Of a DNA stretch of 64,000 nt, positions 1 through 9,985 are shown piece by piece. Under the pieces are notes generated by a model, which searched no databases, was not told the DNA's origin, and was given only the letters and a program-made list of their open reading frames with translations. Position 1 is the first letter of the stretch, and each line of letters opens with the position of its first letter. Both the position numbers and the translations under genes were made by a program. Source of the stretch: Nitrosomonas mobilis (GTDB taxonomy: Bacteria > Pseudomonadota > Gammaproteobacteria > Burkholderiales > Nitrosomonadaceae); the NCBI RefSeq assembly GCF_900103035.1, contig NZ_FMWO01000041.1, forward strand, positions 1 to 64,000. Direction: 5' to 3'.

Positions 1-2
1 CA

Positions 3-953
3 ATGGCGATGAATAAAATTCAGTTTCAGGCAGGCCTGTCACTGCATGAATTTCTGCATCAATATGGCACGGAAGCACAATGTGAAGCAGCATTGTTTGC
101 TGCGAGGTGGCCACATGGCTGGAGATGCCTGCGCTGCGATGGGGAGCGATATTCCTGTACCCATAACGGCCGCAAGCTATGGGAATGCCTGGATTGTGGC
201 TACCAATGTTCTTCAATTGTCGGCACCGTGTTTGAAAATACTAAATTACCGCTAAGAACCTGGTTTCTGGCCATTTACTTGATGACGCAAAGCAAGAATG
301 CGGTCAGTGCATTGGAACTCAAACGTCAGCTGGGGGTAAGTTACAAAACGGCATGGTCGATCAAGCATAGGCTGTTACAGACCATGCTGCTGCGCGAAGA
401 GCAACGCCGTCTGGATGGACGCGTAGAGGTTGACGATGCTTATCTGGGAGGTGAAAGGCCGGGAAAGCGCGGCCGGGGCGCGGCAAGTAAGACGCCATTT
501 GTAGCGGCAATACAAACAAACAGCGAGGGGAAGCCACTTTATATACGCTTGACTCCCGTAGCGGGTTTTACATACGAAGCGCTCAAACAGTGGTCGGCTG
601 AATGTCTGTCATCTACTGCACGAGTCGTATCTGATGGTTTGGGGTGTTTCGGGGCGGTTACGCATACAGCCGCGCAGCATGAGCGCCATATTGTGGGAAG
701 TGGCAAATCTGCTGTGCAGCGTGCCGAGTTTCGCTGGGTCAATACGCTTCTTGGCAATCTCAAGACTGCCTTCAGCGGAACCTACCATGCATTCAATCAC
801 GCCAAGTATGCACAGCGCTATCTTGCAGAATTCTCCTATCGCTTCAATCGCCGTTTTGATTTAGCTGCCATGGTGCCGCGATTGCTGCGCGCCGCCGCAA
901 CGACAGAACCTCTTCCGATCGGTATATTGAGAATTTCTGAGACAGGTAACTAA
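3..953 (+). mobile_element. IS1595-family (ISXO2-like) transposase, apparently intact
   Basis: A 316-residue DDE-type transposase that would cut and rejoin its own IS ends. An N-terminal zinc ribbon is visible (Cys42, Cys45, Cys62, Cys65), then a helix-turn-helix-like stretch (about 100-125). The catalytic core has Asp144 (VEVDDAYLGG), Asp211 (VVSDGLGCF) and an Asn/Lys pair near 247-254, as in the DDNK set of the IS1595 family, and a C-terminal FNRRFDL motif. Length is normal and no lesion is seen. The left end of the element lies outside the window; the right end should lie within about 10-15 bases of the stop codon, because relaxase-like sequence on the other strand resumes near base 962. 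Family assignment is by motif recognition; the exact IS name is not claimed. Confidence 0.88.
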
Positions 954-961
954 TCAGGATA

Positions 962-1712
962 TATTTTGCGCATCACGTAATTGTTGCCGCTCGGCTTTTT
1001 GCTGGCGCGTTATGGCTTGCCGCTTTTCTTCCAACTACGCCATACGGGTTTCAAATGCATTTGCCTGTTCTTGGAACAGCCTATCCAGCCGCACGGTCAT
1101 ATTCTTATCAATCCAGATTCTGGCTTCATCGACCGACGGCAGGATTTGTTCATCGTTCAATTGGCTGCGAACTTCCTTTGTTTTGATTCCAGCCCATTTG
1201 GACACAGCAAAAACCTCGCCCCGGTGAAGTTGCGCGGATCACGGGCATGAGATTGCTTTAAACCGTTAGGCATCGTCCAGCCGTGTATCCAGATACAATT
1301 CACGCGACAATTCAGTTAATTTGCGTTTGATAAAGGAAAGCTGCACCGCTTTCATTTCATCCGCCTTGGTCCGCGACCATACCGCATGACAATACCTGCG
1401 TCCATTTTTTTCATGGAAAACGATGACGTGAAGCTGGCCGGTTAAGCCAAGTCTCTCTTCGGCTTGATCTACGACTTTTTCTAATGCTTCAACCGAAACA
1501 TTCTCATTTTATGGAGGATTTAAACTGAGCGAAAATAAAAATTGTTTGCAGCGCGTGGCGCGACTTATCACGTAGGCCTCATTCAACGCCCCCATGAGAT
1601 TGCGCGAAGCAAAGCCGCGCACTTCATGGATTTCCACATGCTCATTTTCTTCTTTGAGCAGGTGCAAGACCAAATTCTTGACTCCGCCGCGCTGGTTGCC
1701 GACAAGAATCAT
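962..1712 (-). pseudogene. decayed plasmid-type relaxase (MobA/VirD2-like), truncated by the IS
   Basis: Read on the minus strand, the frame opens at ATG 1712 with MILVGNQRGG, the usual start of relaxases that accompany small mobilisation proteins. It continues through VEIHEVRGF and LSLNPP to an in-frame TAA at 1509-1511. The same frame goes on with recognisable relaxase sequence (FHEKNGRRYCHAVWSRTKAD) to a second stop. At least two frameshifts follow before a charged, Gln/Arg-rich C-terminal stretch that ends where the IS1595 element begins. A live relaxase would nick oriT and lead DNA transfer; this copy cannot be functional. It overlaps the mobC relic by ATGA, so the two were translationally coupled. 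Confidence 0.75.
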
Positions 1713-2153
1713 TCGCCATCTTCCGGCACCACACCAAGCGCTGCGATGAGCAGTGCCCGCATGGCTTAGATTTCCAGACAAGCTTGTTCAATTTCTTGCT
1801 CAATTTCCAGGGTGATATCGAGCGTACCCATATTAGCGGCCTTGGCGAATTGGTTTATATTTGATGTTAGCCGCGACTGGCCCAACTCTCTCAGCACCAT
1901 AGCCAGCATAACAATATCGGGCTTGGGTTTTTTGATCTTACGGCGTTTTTCGGCCTTTTCGCTAAACAAACGATCACGAATATATGATCCGAGCGGTTGA
2001 TTACCTGCCATTTCATCTAGCCGTTTACGTTCCTAGGCTGTAAGGCACAAAGAAAAGGGTGGGGTTATAGCGCCGTTTTGCTTTATTGCGAAGACGGCCA
2101 GCGCTGACCGAAAACGCATCACCCACAGATAAAGTATTGGTAGAGCCGCTCAT
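1709..2153 (-). pseudogene. decayed mobilisation accessory protein (MobC-like)
   Basis: On the minus strand a start at 2153 (MSGSTNTLSV) runs through VSAGRLRNKAKRRYNP and then shifts frame. The recognisable core follows (ERKRLDEMAGNQPLGSYIRD, then SNINQFAKAANMGTLD), in the style of plasmid relaxosome accessory proteins. An in-frame TAA lies at 1766-1768, after which AMRALLIAALGVVPEDGE continues to a TGA that overlaps the relaxase start. Both the stop and the frameshift break the gene. In functional systems this protein helps the relaxase bind oriT. Function is inferred from sequence pattern and from its position directly upstream of the relaxase relic. Confidence 0.65.
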
Positions 2154-2472
2154 GGTATCGGCTCCTGTACTTTGCTTTGAAAATATGGAATATGATCTTC
2201 AAGATAGGTGTTCCATTGCGCCAACGTCTCGAAAAGTTCTCGGCATGTTTCCGCGTTGAACGCTGAGTTTAGCTTTGTTTCAGATTTCTTGTTATTCCCG
2301 AGCCACCCACCAAAATTCAACGCCCAATCTGTCCCGATTGGGCGTTTTTATTTGTGTGCACGACATGGGTGTACTCCTGGAGATATATGCCCCGCTGCAA
2401 GTTGATTACGGCGAACGCCTTGTAAGGGGATGTATATGTATGCGGGAATGAGAGACGTCCTGAAGCAAAAGT
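2154..2472. other. non-coding stretch between mobilisation relics and rnpB
   Basis: No convincing coding region is seen on either strand. It holds the hairpin terminator listed separately. Just before that hairpin is a tRNA-like 3' tail (GAGCCACCCACCA) without any T-arm, too little to call a tRNA remnant. Confidence 0.5.
2321..2351 (+). terminator. rho-independent terminator
   Basis: A perfect 9-bp stem (CGCCCAATC / GATTGGGCG) with a 6-base loop is followed directly by TTTTTATTT on the plus strand. No intact plus-strand gene ends just upstream, so it probably served something now lost. Confidence 0.75.
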
Positions 2473-2773
2473 GAAGCTGGCCGATAAGCCGGGTTCTGTC
2501 GTGGACAGTCATTCCTCTAGGCGAATAGTTACCTACTCGCTCAAGCAACCTACCCGCAGACTCGGCGAGCAGCGTCATCGTCTGCCTATTTGGTCTTGCT
2601 CCGGATGGAGGTTACCGCGTTTCACCGTAACTTAATACGCTCGTCTCTGTGGCCCTGTTCCTCGCCTTGGGTCTTACGACTTATAGCGGCCGGCCATTAA
2701 CCGGCATCCTGCTCTGCGGAGCCCGGACTTTCCTCTCCCTGGGTTGCCAGGCAGCGACTGTCTAGCCAGCTTC
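2473..2773 (-). ncRNA. rnpB: RNase P RNA, bacterial class A
   Basis: The catalytic RNA of RNase P, which matures tRNA 5' ends. On the minus strand the 5' end (GAAGCTGGCTAGACAGTCGC) can pair with the 3' end (GGCTTATCGGCCAGCTTC) to form P1/P2. The conserved regions are present in order: GGGAGAGGAAAGTCCGGGCT, GGTGAAACG, and the 3' block AGAGGAATGACTGTCCACGA then ACAGAACCCGGCTTA. About 301 nt is somewhat short for the class but all core signatures are there. Ends are placed from the P1 pairing and could be off by a few bases. Confidence 0.95.
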
Positions 2774-2817
2774 GTCAATCATTCTACCCGAAAACATGGC
2801 CTGCTTCAGGGAAGCAT

Positions 2818-3345
2818 TCATGCACAACGAGGTTCAACGTCTTTCAATAACTCCAGCAGACCTTGTAGCGCAGTTGCCACTGCCTGACGCCTGATCGCTT
2901 CTCGGTCGCCGTTGAACAAACAGGTACGACTACTGGCCGACTGGTTTTCCTGATTGACAATTGACCAGGCGAAACAAACCGCTCCAACCGGCTTGGTTGC
3001 CGTTCCGCCTTCCGGACCAGCGATACCCGTAACGGCAACAGCTACCTGTGCCGCGCTCATTTTGATCGCACCAGACGCCATCGCTCGTGCAGTTTGTTCG
3101 GAGACAGCGCCAAAACGTGTCAGTATCGTAGGTGTTACCGACAGCATCTGCTGTTTGGCGAGATTGCTGTAGCTGATAAATCCCCGATCAAACCAGTCAG
3201 AGCTGCCCGGTACGGCGGTGACAACCTGTCCAATCCAGCCACCAGTGCAGGATTCCGCTGTAGCAAGCATCAATCCGTTTTGTTTGAGCAGCGCCCCCGT
3301 CTGCTGTGCCAGGGCAAGCAACTCCTTATCACTGGGTTTTAGCAT
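2818..3345 (-). CDS. pncC: nicotinamide-nucleotide amidohydrolase, CinA C-terminal family
   Basis: A 175-residue stand-alone CinA C-terminal domain protein. The family deamidates nicotinamide mononucleotide to nicotinic acid mononucleotide, recycling the NMN made by DNA ligase and other NAD consumers in the cytoplasm. Family motifs are LATAESCTGG near residue 30, GFISYSN, and AVTGIAGPEGG followed by KPVGAVCFA. Length fits single-domain PncC proteins. It is the last gene of the minus-strand run thiL-pgpA-pncC, 12 bases after pgpA. The C-terminus is ordinary and no lesion is seen. Confidence 0.93.
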   Translation of the reverse strand: MLKPSDKELLALAQQTGALLKQNGLMLATAESCTGGWIGQVVTAVPGSSDWFDRGFISYSNLAKQQMLSVTPTILTRFGAVSEQTARAMASGAIKMSAAQVAVAVTGIAGPEGGTATKPVGAVCFAWSIVNQENQSASSRTCLFNGDREAIRRQAVATALQGLLELLKDVEPRCA

Positions 3346-3357
3346 ACCCGGAAAATC

Positions 3358-3900
3358 CTAAAAATAACTTTCAAACAGCACCATTGATTTCCAGCCAGCC
3401 AGACAAAGCAGCGTGTAAAACGCTGCCAGCAGATCGTCAAACATAACACCAAATCCCCCTTCGAGTTGTTGGTCATAGTAGTTAATTGGCGCTGGTTTTA
3501 TGATGTCAAAAAAACGGAACAACAGAAATGCAGTGAGTTGCCATTGCCATTCATCCGGAATGAAGAAGAGTACCAGCATGAAGGCCACAATTTCATCCCA
3601 TACCATTCCCGAATGATCAGGTGCGTTAAGCGCGCGGCCCGTGACGGCACAGGCCCAGATTCCTAGAATGAAAAATACGTCGATGACGAGTAGCAGCGAG
3701 AATGCATCCAGCCAGTGGTCTAGAAACCAGTACAAAGGAAAAGCAGCGAGTGTGCCAAACGTGCCCGGTGCGTACCGGATCAGACCGACCCCGGCGCCCA
3801 TGGCAATAAAATGAGCCAGCCGGATATGCACAAAGGTAATATCCGGGTGCCTTTTGCGTGGATATTCCGGTGAATAATTTTCAGGCAAGGAAGTGATCAT
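3358..3900 (-). CDS. pgpA: phosphatidylglycerophosphatase A
   Basis: An inner-membrane phosphatase that removes phosphate from phosphatidylglycerol phosphate, the last step to phosphatidylglycerol. It shows the PgpA signature GLIRYAPGTFGTLAA near the N-terminus, then several hydrophobic helices, and a second conserved cluster around VWDEIVAFM and FDIIKPAP. The frame is open to 3930, but ATG 3900 is preferred because a strong purine-rich ribosome site (GAGAAAAGG) lies just upstream, giving 180 residues. The start lies inside the 3' end of thiL, so the two genes overlap and are probably translationally coupled. Confidence 0.92.
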   Translation of the reverse strand: MITSLPENYSPEYPRKRHPDITFVHIRLAHFIAMGAGVGLIRYAPGTFGTLAAFPLYWFLDHWLDAFSLLLVIDVFFILGIWACAVTGRALNAPDHSGMVWDEIVAFMLVLFFIPDEWQWQLTAFLLFRFFDIIKPAPINYYDQQLEGGFGVMFDDLLAAFYTLLCLAGWKSMVLFESYF

Positions 3901-4864
3901 GGCCTTTTCTCTCATGATGAATGGGAACACCGGCTACAGTTGATAGGGTCAGACCATCGCCGGTAACAATTTCACCAATACAGGACAACTGGATATTACT
4001 CTGTTGCGATAACTGGACAAGCGCTTCATGGTTATTTGCGGCTGCAGTAAAACATAGCTCATAATCGTCTCCGCCTGCCAGCAAACAATCCATGGCAAGC
4101 TTACGTTCAAGATGTCCTGGCATTAGTTTTTTTCTTAGTGCGCTGCTGCAGGGGATACGTTCAAAATCAACTTTCGCACCGATGCCCGAAGACCGAAGGA
4201 TGTGCCCAAGATCGGCGAGTAGTCCATCAGAAATATCAATGGCACTGCTTGCCAGTTTCTGTAACTGTTGACCGAGACCAACACGGGGAACGGGTTTATC
4301 CAGATGACTTAGACAGGCTTGTGCTTCCTGTGGCGTCAATACGATCTTGCGTCGCAGATAACCCAATGCCAGCGCGGCATTGCCCAGCTCACCAGAAACC
4401 CAGATATCGTCTCCAGCTACTGCGGTACTGCGTTTCAATGCCCTGCCATGCTGGATTTCACCCATGATCTGCACGCCGATATTTAACGGTCCGCAGGTGG
4501 TATCGCCTCCGATCAGCTCCACATCAAACTGATCGGCAAGCGTGAAGAATCCACTGGAAAAAGCGTTCAACCAGGCATCATCCTGCGCCAATTCCCGGGG
4601 AATCGTCAATGACAGCATGACCCAGCGGGGTGTTGCACCCATAGCCGCCATATCCGATAGATTCACCGCAAGCGATTTATGCCCTAGATTAGCTGGGTCA
4701 GTATGTGCGAAAAAATGGCGATCTGCCACCAGGGTATCTGTGGAAGCCACCAGATCCATTCCGGTGCGACAGGTAATAATCGCAGCATCATCGCCGACAC
4801 CTAATAATGCCCGTCTGGATGGGCGCGTGAAGTAACGGCGAATGATGTCGAACTCAGAATTCAT
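3881..4864 (-). CDS. thiL: thiamine-monophosphate kinase
   Basis: ATP-dependent kinase that phosphorylates thiamine monophosphate to thiamine diphosphate, the last step of cofactor synthesis. 327 residues, normal for ThiL. Visible family motifs are LLGVGDDAAII at the N-terminus (Mg/ATP binding), KSLAVNLSDMAAMGA, LIGGDTTCGP, DISDGLLADLGHI and LAGGDDYELCF. It lies downstream of nusB (35 bases) in the run ribE-ribBA-ribH-nusB-thiL-pgpA-pncC, a common betaproteobacterial grouping of riboflavin and thiamine genes around nusB. Confidence 0.95.
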   Translation of the reverse strand: MNSEFDIIRRYFTRPSRRALLGVGDDAAIITCRTGMDLVASTDTLVADRHFFAHTDPANLGHKSLAVNLSDMAAMGATPRWVMLSLTIPRELAQDDAWLNAFSSGFFTLADQFDVELIGGDTTCGPLNIGVQIMGEIQHGRALKRSTAVAGDDIWVSGELGNAALALGYLRRKIVLTPQEAQACLSHLDKPVPRVGLGQQLQKLASSAIDISDGLLADLGHILRSSGIGAKVDFERIPCSSALRKKLMPGHLERKLAMDCLLAGGDDYELCFTAAANNHEALVQLSQQSNIQLSCIGEIVTGDGLTLSTVAGVPIHHERKGHDHFLA

Positions 4865-4899
4865 GGAAAAATTAATGTAGAACGAGCGTTATCATATAC

Positions 4900-5388
4900 T
4901 TATTTTTTTTTGCTGGATGTCGACATACCGGTCTCGGCTATGCGCAGTGCTGTTGCCAGTTTATCCAGCACCCCATTGACATAGCGATGGCCATCGGTCC
5001 CACCGTAGCTTTTAGCCAGTTCAATAGCCTCATTGATAATAGCGCGATAGGGGATCTCCGGATGATGCACAAGTTCGTAAGCACCCAGCAACAAAATTGA
5101 ATATTCGACCGGACTCAGCTCGGTCAGTTGACGATCAAGGCAAGGTTGAATATGAGTTTGCAGTTCCAGAGCGTGTTCCAATGCTCCGTTTAATAAATCC
5201 TCAAAATAGGTTTTATCAGCGCGGGCAAAGATTTTGGTTTCGTGTAGCTGTGCGATGATGTCACGTACTTCGCCTTGTGCTTGACGCCACTGGTAAATTC
5301 CCTGCACCGCCAGTTCCCGCGACAGACGACGACGATTTTTGAATTTGGGTGCAGGTTTTACTGATGGAATGGAAGTGGGTTGCGTCAT
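4900..5388 (-). CDS. nusB: transcription antitermination factor NusB
   Basis: An all-helical RNA-binding protein that, with NusE (S10), binds boxA RNA and prevents early termination in rRNA operons. 162 residues. Motifs are [15 protein letters not shown] near the N-terminus and the C-terminal [20 protein letters not shown] followed by [10 protein letters not shown]. It begins with a 4-base ATGA overlap with the end of ribH, so it is cotranscribed and probably translationally coupled to the riboflavin genes. A ribH-nusB arrangement is widespread in proteobacteria. Confidence 0.96.
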   Translation of the reverse strand: MTQPTSIPSVKPAPKFKNRRRLSRELAVQGIYQWRQAQGEVRDIIAQLHETKIFARADKTYFEDLLNGALEHALELQTHIQPCLDRQLTELSPVEYSILLLGAYELVHHPEIPYRAIINEAIELAKSYGGTDGHRYVNGVLDKLATALRIAETGMSTSSKKK

Positions 5389-5879
5389 TCCGGATCGTCA
5401 GCGCTGATTGCGTCGAGCTTGGAAATCGTGATCGCCATTTCCACTGCAACCCGTGCTATTTCAGTGCCTTTCCGGCTCATTCGCGCAATGGCCTCATCGT
5501 CCGTGTTGGTTGTGAGGATGCCGTTCGCAATCGGAATATCATAATCCAGCGTGACCATCATCAGGCCACGCGCCGATTCATTGGCAACCACCTCAAAATG
5601 ATAGGTATCTCCACGAATAACTGCCCCGAGTGCAACTAGCGCATCAAACCGATCGGTTAGCGCAAGCTTCTGCAGCGCAGGCGGAGCTTCCAGCGCTCCG
5701 GGGACGGTTACAAGCAGCATATCGGATTCATTTACGCCTAGTTTGATGAGCTCTGCAGTACAAGCACCAAGCAATCCTTCTGCTACATCGAGATTGAACC
5801 GACTCATGACGATACCGATGCTGAGCCCACTGCCGTCAAGTTCGGTTTCAAGTTCGGGGATATTGTCATAGTAGGCCAT
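5385..5879 (-). CDS. ribH: 6,7-dimethyl-8-ribityllumazine synthase
   Basis: Condenses 5-amino-6-ribitylamino-uracil with 3,4-dihydroxy-2-butanone 4-phosphate to give lumazine, the precursor of riboflavin. 164 residues. Family motifs: [47 protein letters not shown] with the catalytic His of the THFE-like motif, and the [15 protein letters not shown] segment. It sits 40 bases after ribBA and overlaps nusB by 4 bases. Nothing unusual is seen. Confidence 0.96.
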   Translation of the reverse strand: MAYYDNIPELETELDGSGLSIGIVMSRFNLDVAEGLLGACTAELIKLGVNESDMLLVTVPGALEAPPALQKLALTDRFDALVALGAVIRGDTYHFEVVANESARGLMMVTLDYDIPIANGILTTNTDDEAIARMSRKGTEIARVAVEMAITISKLDAISADDPE

Positions 5880-5919
5880 TTTAATTCCTTGTTAGATAAT
5901 ATTAAAAAACGTGTTTAGT

Positions 5920-7029
5920 TCAAGTGTCTGATTCGGATTCCAGATAGCCAGTAACTTCGAGGCCAAATCCCGTCATACTCGGCATTCTGCGTGGCGTTGC
6001 CAGCAGGCGCATTTTCTGAACGCCGAGATCTCGCAGAATTTGTGCGCCAATACCATAATTACGTAAATCTGGCCTGGATTTGTCCTCAAGGCAAAGTTGT
6101 GCTGGCATGATACGCTCCAACAGAACATGCATGTCATCTTTACGACTCAGGAGCACAATCACGCCTTGACCGGTTCTGGCAATCAGTGCCATGGCGTCGT
6201 GAACGCTCCAGGCATGAGTACAGTCGTCGATTTCCAGTACATCAATGATCGAAACCGGTTCATGAACGCGGACCAGCACTTCCGAGTCTGTATCTACATT
6301 ACCCTTTACCAGCGCGAGATGCGTCACACCCGATATTTTGTCATGGTAAGCAACCAGGTTGAATTCCCCGTGTGCGGTTTGCAGCAGTCTTTCAGCCGTT
6401 CTGGCGACCAGACTCTCAGTGCGATTGCGGTGCTGAATCAGATCGGCGATAGTGCCAATTTTGAGCTGATGCGCAGCTGCAAAGTCAATTAAATCAGGTA
6501 AACGCGCCATTTCACCATCGTCTTTGAGAATTTCGCAGATAACTGCCGCTTCCGTCAGACCACTTAGGCGCGCCAGATCACAACCTGCTTCAGTATGGCC
6601 CGCGCGTACCAGCACCCCCCCTTTTTGTGCTTTTAGTGGAAAAATGTGACCCGGCTGTACCAGATCCTCCGGCCTGGCATCTGCCTTTACCGCCACCTGA
6701 ATGGTACGAGAGCGATCAGCTGCCGAGATGCCGGTTGTTACACCGCTCGCAGCTTCGATCGATACGGTGAAGTTTGTTCCTAGCGGCGAATGGTTGGCAG
6801 TCACCATCATCGGCAGCTTGAGTTGATGACAGCGCGCTTCCTCCAGCGTCAGGCAAATCAGCCCTCTGCCATGCTTTGCCATGAAATTGATTGCATCCGG
6901 TGTGACGAAATCTGCTGCCAACACCAGATCGCCCTCGTTCTCGCGATCTTCCTCATCCACCAGAATAACCATTTTTCCAGCCTTAAAATCGGCCAGTATT
7001 TCTTCGATGGAACTCACCACGGGCTTCAT
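5920..7029 (-). CDS. ribBA: 3,4-dihydroxy-2-butanone 4-phosphate synthase fused to a degenerate GTP cyclohydrolase II domain
   Basis: The N-terminal half (residues 1-205) is a complete RibB domain that makes the four-carbon riboflavin precursor from ribulose 5-phosphate. It has [20 protein letters not shown] and [14 protein letters not shown]. The C-terminal half resembles GTP cyclohydrolase II in overall layout (VRVHEPVSI, then [14 protein letters not shown] and [11 protein letters not shown]). It lacks the Cys-rich zinc site and the QEGRGIGL-type catalytic loop, so it is probably inactive for ring opening. Such half-dead RibBA proteins are known in proteobacteria, where a separate ribA supplies the activity; that gene is not in this window. 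It lies 6 bases downstream of ribE. Confidence 0.92.
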   Translation of the reverse strand: MKPVVSSIEEILADFKAGKMVILVDEEDRENEGDLVLAADFVTPDAINFMAKHGRGLICLTLEEARCHQLKLPMMVTANHSPLGTNFTVSIEAASGVTTGISAADRSRTIQVAVKADARPEDLVQPGHIFPLKAQKGGVLVRAGHTEAGCDLARLSGLTEAAVICEILKDDGEMARLPDLIDFAAAHQLKIGTIADLIQHRNRTESLVARTAERLLQTAHGEFNLVAYHDKISGVTHLALVKGNVDTDSEVLVRVHEPVSIIDVLEIDDCTHAWSVHDAMALIARTGQGVIVLLSRKDDMHVLLERIMPAQLCLEDKSRPDLRNYGIGAQILRDLGVQKMRLLATPRRMPSMTGFGLEVTGYLESESDT

Positions 7030-7035
7030 GTTTCG

Positions 7036-7629
7036 TTATCCTGCATGATTTAATAAACGAGCGACATATCGGGCGATCATGTCGGTTTCCAGATTCACCT
7101 TTTCCCCAGGCTTCAGAAAGGCGAAATTGGTGTGCTGCAGCGTGTAGGGTACCAGATTCACCTCAAAGACATTTCCTTCGGCCCGATTGATGGTCAGGCT
7201 GACACCATCAACCGTAATCGACCCTTTTGCCGCGATGTATTTAAGCAAGGCGTCTGGCGCCTGTATAACCAATTGACAGCGATCCTCATGTTGGCTGATT
7301 TCCTTGACAACACCTACGCCATCGACATGTCCGCTGACCAGATGGCCGTCGAGTCGGTCAGATAAGCGCAAAGCCTGCTCAAGATTGACCCGATTGCCAA
7401 CCTTATCCAGACCATTTGTACAGGCCAGTGTTTCACCGGATATTTCAAATGACAACCTGTTATCGTCAATCGCCATCACAGTCAGGCATACGCCATTGAC
7501 CGCAATACTGTCCCCCAGGGCAACCTCCCGCCAGTCGATTTCACCCGGATGAATACGCATCTGCAAAATGTCCTCGCGGTAATCAACATGCTCTATTTTG
7601 CCAACAGTTTTAACAATGCCGGTAAACAT
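7036..7629 (-). CDS. ribE: riboflavin synthase, alpha chain
   Basis: Dismutates two molecules of lumazine to riboflavin. 197 residues in two tandem lumazine-binding barrels. The N-terminal MFTGIV start and the motifs [11 protein letters not shown] (first barrel) and [13 protein letters not shown] (second barrel) are diagnostic, as is [11 protein letters not shown] between them. It is the first gene of the minus-strand run. The 142-base gap to the divergent typA should hold both promoters; no FMN riboswitch could be recognised there. Confidence 0.95.
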   Translation of the reverse strand: MFTGIVKTVGKIEHVDYREDILQMRIHPGEIDWREVALGDSIAVNGVCLTVMAIDDNRLSFEISGETLACTNGLDKVGNRVNLEQALRLSDRLDGHLVSGHVDGVGVVKEISQHEDRCQLVIQAPDALLKYIAAKGSITVDGVSLTINRAEGNVFEVNLVPYTLQHTNFAFLKPGEKVNLETDMIARYVARLLNHAG

Positions 7630-7771
7630 TCAAAATTGCCTGTAATTTTTGAAAACCATATAGATCATCAATCCGATAGATCAAACAGATAACTGCGGCG
7701 AGCCAGATACACTGGTATAATTAGCGATTTGCATTTGGCTGCAAAATTCGTTTTCCAAGGACTGGTTCATT

Positions 7772-9586
7772 ATGACACGCGCACTCCGTAATATCGCTAT
7801 TATCGCCCACGTTGACCACGGTAAAACTACCATGGTTGATAAATTACTGCATCAGGCCGGCACTTTTTCAGCGCACCAAACTATCGCTGAACGCGTAATG
7901 GATTCCAACGATATTGAGCGGGAGCGAGGTATCACCATCTTCTCCAAGAATTGTGCCATTGATTACGAAGGGGTGCATATCAACATCATCGACACGCCCG
8001 GCCATGCTGATTTTGGGGGTGAGGTTGAGCGAGTATTGTCCATGGTTAACGGTGTATTATTGCTGGTGGATGCGGTCGAAGGTCCCATGCCGCAAACCCG
8101 CTTTGTCACGCGCAAGGCGCTGGCGCTGGGCTTGCACCCAATCGTGGTCGTGAATAAGATTGATCGCCCGGGTGCGCGACCTGATTGGGTCGTCAATCAT
8201 ACCTTCGATTTGTTTGACAAACTGAACGCAACCGAGGATCAGCTTGATTTTCCAGTTGTTTATGCTTCCGCGCTTAATGGTTATGCTTCATTGGATCCAG
8301 CGCAACCTGGCAAGGACATGCGTCCTCTGTTTGACACGATTCTCAAATATGTTCCCGCCCCGACAGGCAACCCGGATGAACCACTGCAATTTCAGATTAC
8401 TGCGCTCGATTATTCAAGTTTTGTCGGGCGTCTCGGTATTGGCCGTATCAATCGTGGACGTCTGAAACCCGGGCAGGATGTAATGGTCATCACCGGTGAC
8501 AAGCCTGCAAAAAAAGCACGTGTTAACCAGGTATCCGGCTTTCATGGGCTGGATCGTGTTCAGCTAAGTGAAGCCGTTGCCGGGGATATCGTGTTGGTAA
8601 GCGGTATTGAGGAAATCGGGATTGGCACTACCTTAACGGATATCAGTCACCCTGAAGCCTTGCCTATGCCAGTCGTGGATGAACCGACGCTATCGATGAA
8701 TTTTCAGGTTAACACCTCACCCTTCGCGGGCAAGGAAGGAAAATTTGTGACCAGCCGCCAATTGCGGGAACGCCTTGAAAAAGAGCTGCTGACCAACGTA
8801 GCTTTACGCTTTGAAGAAACAGGCGATACCGATTCCTTTCTGGTTTCAGGGCGAGGTGAATTGCATTTAACGATTTTGCTTGAAAACATGCGGCGCGAAG
8901 GCTATGAACTGGCGGTTTCTCGTCCCCGCGTGGTCATGCGCGAAATCGATGGTGTTAAGTGCGAGCCATTCGAGGCCCTGAGCGTTGATATGGATGAAGC
9001 GAATCAAGGTGCTGTCATGGAGGCCCTCGGTACCCGTCGCGGTGATTTGCTGGATATGGTTTCGGATGGTCGTGGGCGAGTACGTCTGGATTATCGCATT
9101 CCCGCACGCGGCTTGATCGGTTTCCAGTCAGAATTTATGACCATGACGCGCGGTACCGGCATTATGAGCCATGTTTTTGATGAATACGGCCCCGTCCGGT
9201 CCGATATTGCAGCGCGCAAAAATGGCGTGTTGATATCCGCCGAACACGGGGAAGCCGTCGCTTATGCCTTGTGGAAACTGCAGGATCGTGGCCGCATGAT
9301 TGTCAAGCCGGGCGACCCACTTTACGAAGGCATGGTCATCGGCATACACACCCGTGACAATGATTTAATCGTCAATCCGGTCAAAGGTAAACAGTTAACC
9401 AATATACGCGCTTCTGGTCACGACGAAGCGGTTGCGCTTATTCCACCTGTTGAATTAACGCTCGAGTCTGCTATTGAATTCATCGCTGATGATGAGTTGG
9501 TGGAAATTACACCCAAGAGCATTCGCATTCGCAAGCGTTTTCTGCTGGAGCATGAACGTAAACGTGCGGCAAGATCAGCAGCTTGA
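7772..9586 (+). CDS. typA: translational GTPase TypA/BipA
   Basis: A ribosome-binding GTPase related to EF-G, involved in 50S assembly and stress or cold adaptation. 604 residues, the usual size. The G domain shows [15 protein letters not shown] (P-loop), [12 protein letters not shown] (switch I), [15 protein letters not shown] and NKIDRPGAR. Domain II, domain III and the BipA-specific C-terminal part follow ([18 protein letters not shown]). It is divergent from ribE and stands alone; no gene follows closely. Confidence 0.96.
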   Translation: MTRALRNIAIIAHVDHGKTTMVDKLLHQAGTFSAHQTIAERVMDSNDIERERGITIFSKNCAIDYEGVHINIIDTPGHADFGGEVERVLSMVNGVLLLVDAVEGPMPQTRFVTRKALALGLHPIVVVNKIDRPGARPDWVVNHTFDLFDKLNATEDQLDFPVVYASALNGYASLDPAQPGKDMRPLFDTILKYVPAPTGNPDEPLQFQITALDYSSFVGRLGIGRINRGRLKPGQDVMVITGDKPAKKARVNQVSGFHGLDRVQLSEAVAGDIVLVSGIEEIGIGTTLTDISHPEALPMPVVDEPTLSMNFQVNTSPFAGKEGKFVTSRQLRERLEKELLTNVALRFEETGDTDSFLVSGRGELHLTILLENMRREGYELAVSRPRVVMREIDGVKCEPFEALSVDMDEANQGAVMEALGTRRGDLLDMVSDGRGRVRLDYRIPARGLIGFQSEFMTMTRGTGIMSHVFDEYGPVRSDIAARKNGVLISAEHGEAVAYALWKLQDRGRMIVKPGDPLYEGMVIGIHTRDNDLIVNPVKGKQLTNIRASGHDEAVALIPPVELTLESAIEFIADDELVEITPKSIRIRKRFLLEHERKRAARSAA

Positions 9587-9985
9587 TTTAGGGCTTGTCA
9601 ATAAATAGCTATCACATCTTACTGGTCCTTTCGTCCGTCTTCGACGTTACAAAAATCCAGCACAATCTGTAACAGTTATTTCCTTCCAGGCCCTTAGCAA
9701 AAATTTTGTATTCTACAACCGGGCAGCAGAGAAAGCATCACATCGCTTGACCTCGCCCGTTTCAAACCCGATACGAAACCACCGTATACGCTGCTCTGCT
9801 GTGTAGTGGGTAAGCATCCGGAGTCACCGATGGCGCTGGCGGTTGACATTGCTTCTTCAAGGCCACCTGTTAAATCCGATTGGTCAACGCAAACCGATCC
9901 GTGCCAACAGAAAAACCTGAAGCCCCAGCCAACACCTGCTAATATAGCCGCATTTCAGATTCATATCCTATCACTGATCAGCTTC
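9587..9985. other. intergenic stretch between typA and the MFS gene
   Basis: About 400 bases without a recognised gene. The second half (from GTG 9806) is open in the frame of the MFS transporter and would add a 60-residue Pro/Ser-rich extension with no hydrophobic segment and no recognised domain. No clear terminator hairpin for typA was found. Confidence 0.4.

Noticed and set aside
2300-2320. tRNA-like 3' tail (GAGCCACCCACCA) before the 2321 terminator
   Set aside because: No T-arm, anticodon arm or acceptor 5' strand could be found upstream; a chance match or a relic too short to call.
2348-2578. Open frame across the rnpB 3' region
   Set aside because: It overlaps a structured RNA gene and has no protein family signature.
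7630-7771. Possible FMN riboswitch upstream of ribE
   Set aside because: None of the conserved RFN blocks is visible in this short gap.
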